Assembly: GCA_937858455.1 (NCBI GenBank)
Contig: CALLYN010000074.1
Location: 1 to 9,206, forward strand
Reading direction: 5' to 3'
Source of the DNA: an uncultured Kouleothrix sp.
Lineage (GTDB): Bacteria > Chloroflexota > Chloroflexia > Chloroflexales > Roseiflexaceae
Length of the DNA: 9,206 nucleotides
In this document: positions 5,966 through 9,206 of the stretch, piece after piece
Layout of the letters: each line of letters begins with the position of its first letter
Numbering within the stretch: position 1 is the stretch's first letter
Notes under the pieces: model-generated
Seen by the model: the letters and a program-made list of their open reading frames with translations, nothing else
Databases searched by the model: none
What the model was told of the DNA's origin: nothing
Made by a program: the position numbers and the translations under genes

Positions 5966-7606
5966 ATGACAACTCCGACGCGCGTACTGGTCGTTGAGGA
6001 CGACTACCATATCTCGAAGCTGATCACGGTGCTGTTGCAGGACGCCGAATACGAGACGCTCGTGGCCAATACTGCTAGTAGGGCGCTGGCGCTGCTGGAA
6101 ACCGATCAGCCCGATCTTGTGATTCTCGATTGGATGCTGCCGGATATGCCCGGCGACCGGGTGTGCCAGGCGATCAAGGCGCGCACCGCCAGCGTCTTCC
6201 TGCCGGTTCTGATGCTCACCGCCCGCGCGACTCTTGCCGACCGCATCGCCGGCCTCGACGCTGGCGCCGATGATTACCTGACCAAGCCATTCCATAACGA
6301 CGAGCTGCTGGCGCGCGCGCGCGCGCTGCTGCGCATCCGCAAGGCCGAGCTGGCGCGCGCCGAAGCGCTTAGCGAGCTCGAGCGCCGCCACCAGGAGCTG
6401 AAGCTCGCCTACGATCAGCTGCGCTCGACGCAGGCCCAGCTGATTCAAACCTCGAAGATGGCCGCGCTCGGCGAGCTGGTCGCCGGGGTCGCCCACGAGC
6501 TGAACAACCCGCTGGCGATCATTCTTGGCAATGCCGAGCTACTGCCCGAGCCGGCCAATGAGGACGATCGCCGCGCCGTGCAGCAGATCATCAACGCCAC
6601 CCAGCGCGGCCGTAAGGTCGTGCAGAGCCTGGTGACGTTCGCGCGCCACGACAAGATCGAGCTGGATTGGCATAAACCGCGCGACTTGATCGAGCGCGTG
6701 CTCGACTTGCGGCGCACCTCGTTTCACACCGGCGACATCCGGCTGCAGGTGAACTACGACGCCGACGTGCCGATGGTATGGGTCGACGCGACGCAGATCC
6801 AGCATGTGCTGCTCAACCTGCTGATCAACGCCGAGCAGGCGTTGCGCGATCGGCCGGCCGCCCAGATTCTGGTCGATGTCTATACCGCGAGCATGCCGAT
6901 CGAGAAGCCCGGCGTGCTGCCTTCCATCCAGCGCGCCACCTACCTGGGCGACTCGAACCCGATGGTGGTGATCGACGTGGCCGACAATGGCCCAGGCATA
7001 GCGCCGCCTGTGCTCGATCGGCTGTTCGAGCCATTTGTCACCACCCGGCCGGTTGGCCAGGGCATTGGCATGGGGCTGGCGATCGCGTATGCGATTGTTG
7101 GCCAGCACCATGGCACCATCCTTGTGGGCAGCGCGCCCAACCAAGGCGCGACATTCCGGGTGGTGCTGCCGGTGCGCCGCCAGCCGGCGCCTGCTCACGC
7201 GCCCGCTGTAGCGGCGCCGGCCTTGCCGCTTGCCCGGCGCGCGCTGGTGCTCGACGACGAGCCGGCGATTGTCGACTTGGTGACGCGGCTGCTCTCGCGC
7301 CAGAGCTACCAGGTGACACGTGCCTTCAATGCCGCGCAGGCGCTTGACGAGCTGCAACACCAGGAGTTCGACCTGATCCTCTGCGATATTCGCATGCCCG
7401 ACATGGACGGCCGCACCTTTTACAGCCTGCTGTGCCGCGATCTGCCACACTCGGCCGAGCGCGTGGTTGTGATGACCGGCGATACCAGCAGCGTAGACAC
7501 CGATACGTTTCTCAAGGAACATCGGCTGCCGGTGCTGCGCAAGCCGTTCACCCGCCAAGAGCTCTTCGACCTGCTGGGATCGCTCCAGTTTCCTTCCCGC
7601 GCGTAG
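5966..7606 (+). CDS. Soluble hybrid histidine kinase, REC-HisKA-HATPase-REC
   Basis: 546 residues from the ATG at 5966; an ATG at 5945 is in frame and possible, and neither has a Shine-Dalgarno. Residues 5-120 form a receiver domain (D12, D13, phosphoacceptor D55 in LVILDWMLPD, T85, K107 in LTKPF). Residues 125-165 form a coiled-coil linker. The HisKA domain has phosphoacceptor H177 in GVAHELNNPLA. The ATPase domain (about 265-402) has the N box (N284, N288), G1 DNGPGI (340-345), the F box LFEPFVTT and G2 GQGIGMGLA. An Ala/Pro linker leads to a second receiver (about 425-540) with D430, D431, phosphoacceptor D474 in LILCDIRMPDMDG, T504 and K526. There is no membrane segment, PAS or GAF domain, so input must come through the first receiver from another kinase. 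There is no DNA-binding output. Every catalytic residue is present. No HPt or cognate regulator lies nearby. Confidence 0.95.
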   Translation: MTTPTRVLVVEDDYHISKLITVLLQDAEYETLVANTASRALALLETDQPDLVILDWMLPDMPGDRVCQAIKARTASVFLPVLMLTARATLADRIAGLDAGADDYLTKPFHNDELLARARALLRIRKAELARAEALSELERRHQELKLAYDQLRSTQAQLIQTSKMAALGELVAGVAHELNNPLAIILGNAELLPEPANEDDRRAVQQIINATQRGRKVVQSLVTFARHDKIELDWHKPRDLIERVLDLRRTSFHTGDIRLQVNYDADVPMVWVDATQIQHVLLNLLINAEQALRDRPAAQILVDVYTASMPIEKPGVLPSIQRATYLGDSNPMVVIDVADNGPGIAPPVLDRLFEPFVTTRPVGQGIGMGLAIAYAIVGQHHGTILVGSAPNQGATFRVVLPVRRQPAPAHAPAVAAPALPLARRALVLDDEPAIVDLVTRLLSRQSYQVTRAFNAAQALDELQHQEFDLILCDIRMPDMDGRTFYSLLCRDLPHSAERVVVMTGDTSSVDTDTFLKEHRLPVLRKPFTRQELFDLLGSLQFPSRA

Positions 7607-7674
7607 CGCCAGGCTACCTGCGGCACTGCGCGTGGGTACGATGCCTGGCCCGTGCGTGGCGATTGTGAAAAATA

Positions 7675-7683
7675 TGGTATACT
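7675..7683 (+). promoter_or_regulatory. Extended -10 promoter of the acyl-CoA dehydrogenase gene
   Basis: TGGTATACT: TGn followed by TATACT, in an AT-rich patch unlike its surroundings. Initiation is predicted near 7690, giving a leader of about 37 bases with the ribosome-binding site near its end. No -35 is recognised at the usual spacing. The rest of the 120-base gap holds no other clear signal. Confidence 0.55.
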
Positions 7684-7716
7684 ACCGCCGACAAACGCTG
7701 ACAATGGAGTCAGTGC

Positions 7717-7721
7717 GGAGG
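7717..7721 (+). promoter_or_regulatory. Shine-Dalgarno that sets the acyl-CoA dehydrogenase start
   Basis: GGAGG lies five bases before the ATG at 7727. It selects this start over an upstream in-frame GTG at 7652, which would lie before the predicted promoter. The layout (GGAGG, a GCACC-like spacer, ATG) closely resembles the VWA gene's start. Confidence 0.8.
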
Positions 7722-7726
7722 CACCC

Positions 7727-8881
7727 ATGAATTTCGATCTAACGCAGGAGCAGCTGCTGATCCGCCAGGCGGTGCGCGAGTTCGCCACCAAAGAGATCGC
7801 CCCGCGCGCGCGCCACGTCGATGAGGCTGGCGAGTTCCCAGCCGAGACGTTCCGCAAGATGGGCGAGCTTGGCCTGATGGGCATTCCGTTTCCCGAAGCC
7901 TATGGCGGCGCCGGCGGCGACAGCATCAGCGCGGCGATTGCGGTGGAAGAGGTTGCGCGCGCGTGCGGCTCGACCGCGCTGGCCTACTCGGCGCACATGG
8001 GGCTGGGCAGCGCGCCGATCTTTATGTTCGGCAGCGAGGAGCAGAAGCAGCGCTTTTTGCAGCCCGCCGCCGAGGGCAGGTATATCGCGGCGTTCGGCCT
8101 CACCGAGCCGCACGCCGGCTCGGACGCCGGGGCCACGCGCACAACCGCGCGCCTCGAGGGCAATGAGTGGGTGCTGAACGGCGCGAAGATGTGGATCACC
8201 AATGCCCCGCTGGCTGGGCATATCATCTTCACCGCCGTCACCGACCCGGACAAGGGCAAGAACGGCATCAGCGCGATCATTGTGCCGGGGGGCACGCCTG
8301 GCCTGTCGTTTGGCAAGCACGAGCCCAAGATGGGCCTGCGCGGCTCGGTGAGCACCGCGATTATGCTTGAAGATGTGCGCGTGCCGAAAGAGAACCTGCT
8401 GGGGCCGCGCGGCCGCGGGTTCACGCAGTTCTTGCAAGTGCTCGACGGCGGCCGCATTGGCATTGGCGCAATGGCGGTCGGGCTGGCGCAGGCGGCCTTT
8501 GAGGCGGCCAGCGCATATGCCAAAGAGCGCATGGCCTTCGGCAAGCCGATCGGCGCCTACGAGTCGATCTCGAACATGATCGCTGACATGGCTACCGGAA
8601 TCGCGTCGGCGCGGCTGATGATATACCACGCCGCGTGGCTGAAAGACCAGGGCCGGCCGTTTAGCCAGCAGGCCGCTATGGCCAAGCTATTCGCCTCGGA
8701 GACGGCCGAGAAAACCTGCCGCGACGCGATCCAGGTATTCGGCGGGTATGGCTACAGCCAGGAGTACCCGGTCGAGCGGCTGTATCGCGACCAGCGGCTG
8801 CTGACGATTGGCGAGGGCACATCCGAGATCCTACGGGTAGTGATCGGGCGGCATGTGCTTGGGGGCTTTGTCGGGAATTGA
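7727..8881 (+). CDS. Acyl-CoA dehydrogenase (FAD-dependent, short/branched-chain type)
   Basis: 384 residues, the usual length for short-chain and butyryl-CoA dehydrogenases. It oxidises an acyl-CoA to the trans-2-enoyl-CoA and passes electrons through FAD to electron-transfer flavoprotein, in fatty-acid or branched-chain amino-acid breakdown. The N-terminal helical domain begins FDLTQEQLLIRQAVREF. The first family signature GLTEPHAGSDAG is at 124-135, the mid beta-domain has NGAKMWITNA (151-160), and the helical C-terminal domain has RMAFGKPI (268-275). The second signature is QVFGGYGYSQEYPVERLYRD (336-355), and the catalytic base is E363 in TIGEGTSEI. That position of the Glu fits short- and medium-chain enzymes rather than isovaleryl-CoA dehydrogenase, where it lies on an earlier helix. 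The exact substrate cannot be told. It has its own promoter and Shine-Dalgarno. No etfAB or thiolase gene is in the window. Confidence 0.95.
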   Translation: MNFDLTQEQLLIRQAVREFATKEIAPRARHVDEAGEFPAETFRKMGELGLMGIPFPEAYGGAGGDSISAAIAVEEVARACGSTALAYSAHMGLGSAPIFMFGSEEQKQRFLQPAAEGRYIAAFGLTEPHAGSDAGATRTTARLEGNEWVLNGAKMWITNAPLAGHIIFTAVTDPDKGKNGISAIIVPGGTPGLSFGKHEPKMGLRGSVSTAIMLEDVRVPKENLLGPRGRGFTQFLQVLDGGRIGIGAMAVGLAQAAFEAASAYAKERMAFGKPIGAYESISNMIADMATGIASARLMIYHAAWLKDQGRPFSQQAAMAKLFASETAEKTCRDAIQVFGGYGYSQEYPVERLYRDQRLLTIGEGTSEILRVVIGRHVLGGFVGN

Positions 8882-8904
8882 AGCAATGTCGGTTCGTGGG
8901 CTCG

Positions 8905-8926
8905 CAGGCTTGTACATGCCAGCCTG
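8905..8926 (+). other. Weak stem-loop after the acyl-CoA dehydrogenase gene
   Basis: CAGGCT (8905-8910) pairs with AGCCTG (8921-8926) around a ten-base loop, 23 bases after the stop. There is no T-run, so this is at best a weak terminator or an mRNA-end structure. A possible -10 (TATCAT, 8941-8946) for the next gene follows, without a good -35. Confidence 0.25.
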
Positions 8927-8983
8927 TAACCGCATGGTTGTATCATCGTTTCACGCATTCGCAAATCTGACGAGGTGTCGTAC

Positions 8984-9206
8984 ATGGCAGACGCTGACGA
9001 GAAGAAGGCCCGCCTAGAGGCGATTCGCGCCGCCAACCGCGCGAAGGCCGAGGCGGAAGGTACTGCAGCGGCGGCGCCGGCCGCGACTCAGGCTCCTGCG
9101 GCACCAGCTGCAGCGGGCACGAGCATGTCGGACGATAAGGCCGCGCGCCTGGCGGCGATCCGCGCCGCCAAGGTGGTCGATCCGGAAGCGCCGAACCCGC
9201 CCTTGA
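8984..9206 (+). CDS. N-terminus of an unidentified Ala/Pro-rich protein with a duplicated motif (partial)
   Basis: 74 codons are open to the window end. The ATG at 8984 has GAGGTG six bases upstream. The sequence begins with a charged, probably helical segment DEKKARLEAIRAANRAK (5-21), passes through a linker of Ala, Pro, Thr and Gln (22-47), and repeats the motif as DDKAARLAAIRAAKVVD (50-66) just after a second in-frame methionine (M48, base 9125). It then becomes Pro-rich. There is no signal peptide or membrane segment. The segments resemble flexible N-terminal extensions rather than an enzyme core, so the functional domain probably lies beyond the window. I do not recognise the family. Third positions are GC-rich, which supports coding. 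An alternative start at 9125 is possible but lacks a Shine-Dalgarno. Confidence 0.75.
   Translation, partial: MADADEKKARLEAIRAANRAKAEAEGTAAAAPAATQAPAAPAAAGTSMSDDKAARLAAIRAAKVVDPEAPNPPL

Noticed and set aside
6539..7558. A 339-residue open frame antisense to the hybrid kinase
   Set aside because: It lies wholly opposite an unmistakable kinase-receiver gene. It has low-complexity His/Arg/Gln-rich composition and no recognisable domain, a usual shadow in GC-rich DNA.
7739..8629. A 296-residue open frame antisense to the acyl-CoA dehydrogenase
   Set aside because: The sense frame has all family motifs; the antisense product is Arg/Ala/His-rich without a domain.
1..9206. CRISPR array, mobile element, prophage, tRNA or defence cluster
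   Set aside because: No regularly spaced repeats, transposase or integrase motifs, tRNA cloverleaf signals or recognisable defence genes were seen on either strand. Composition is uniform apart from short AT-rich promoter patches.

Overview
The window is GC-rich (almost every third codon position is G or C) and densely packed. It reads as ordinary bacterial chromosome. Protein composition (Ala/Arg/Pro-rich linkers, a MerR-VWA gene pair, a TgpA-like transglutaminase followed by clpS) and the GGCTTCGCC-type hairpin repeat suggest a filamentous member of the Chloroflexota, perhaps close to Roseiflexus or Kouleothrix. This placement is an inference from style and memory, not from a database search.

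Layout. The left edge carries the last 27 codons of an unidentified plus-strand gene. It is followed at once by a MerR-family regulator (92-757) whose ribosome-binding site lies inside the end of that upstream gene. A 154-base spacer then holds two strong back-to-back hairpins, followed by a cytoplasmic von Willebrand factor A (VWA) protein (912-2147). Converging on it with only 6 bases between stop codons is a minus-strand pair: a large membrane-anchored transglutaminase-like protein (4940 down to 2502) and the N-end-rule adaptor ClpS (2483 down to 2154), 18 bases apart and probably co-transcribed. Upstream of these on the minus strand is a TatD-family metal-dependent hydrolase (5816 down to 5028). 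It shares a divergent promoter region with a plus-strand soluble hybrid kinase of architecture REC-HisKA-HATPase-REC (5966-7606). An acyl-CoA dehydrogenase with its own promoter and a strong ribosome-binding site follows (7727-8881). The right edge carries the start of an Ala/Pro-rich protein with a duplicated N-terminal motif (8984 to the window end).

How they may work together. The first two or three plus-strand genes look like one transcription unit (regulator plus VWA protein). ClpS and the transglutaminase are probably linked by transcription rather than by function. TatD, the hybrid kinase and the acyl-CoA dehydrogenase look like separate units. Three promoters share an extended -10 motif (TGn followed by TACAAT or TATACT), and the tatD one predicts a leaderless or nearly leaderless message.

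No tRNA, rRNA, CRISPR array, transposase, phage gene or defence system was seen, and no gene-free stretch exceeds 300 bases. I did not find a clearly new biological system. The best leads are the paired complementary-loop hairpins, the MerR protein's separate C-terminal module next to a VWA protein, and the duplicated N-terminus at the right edge.
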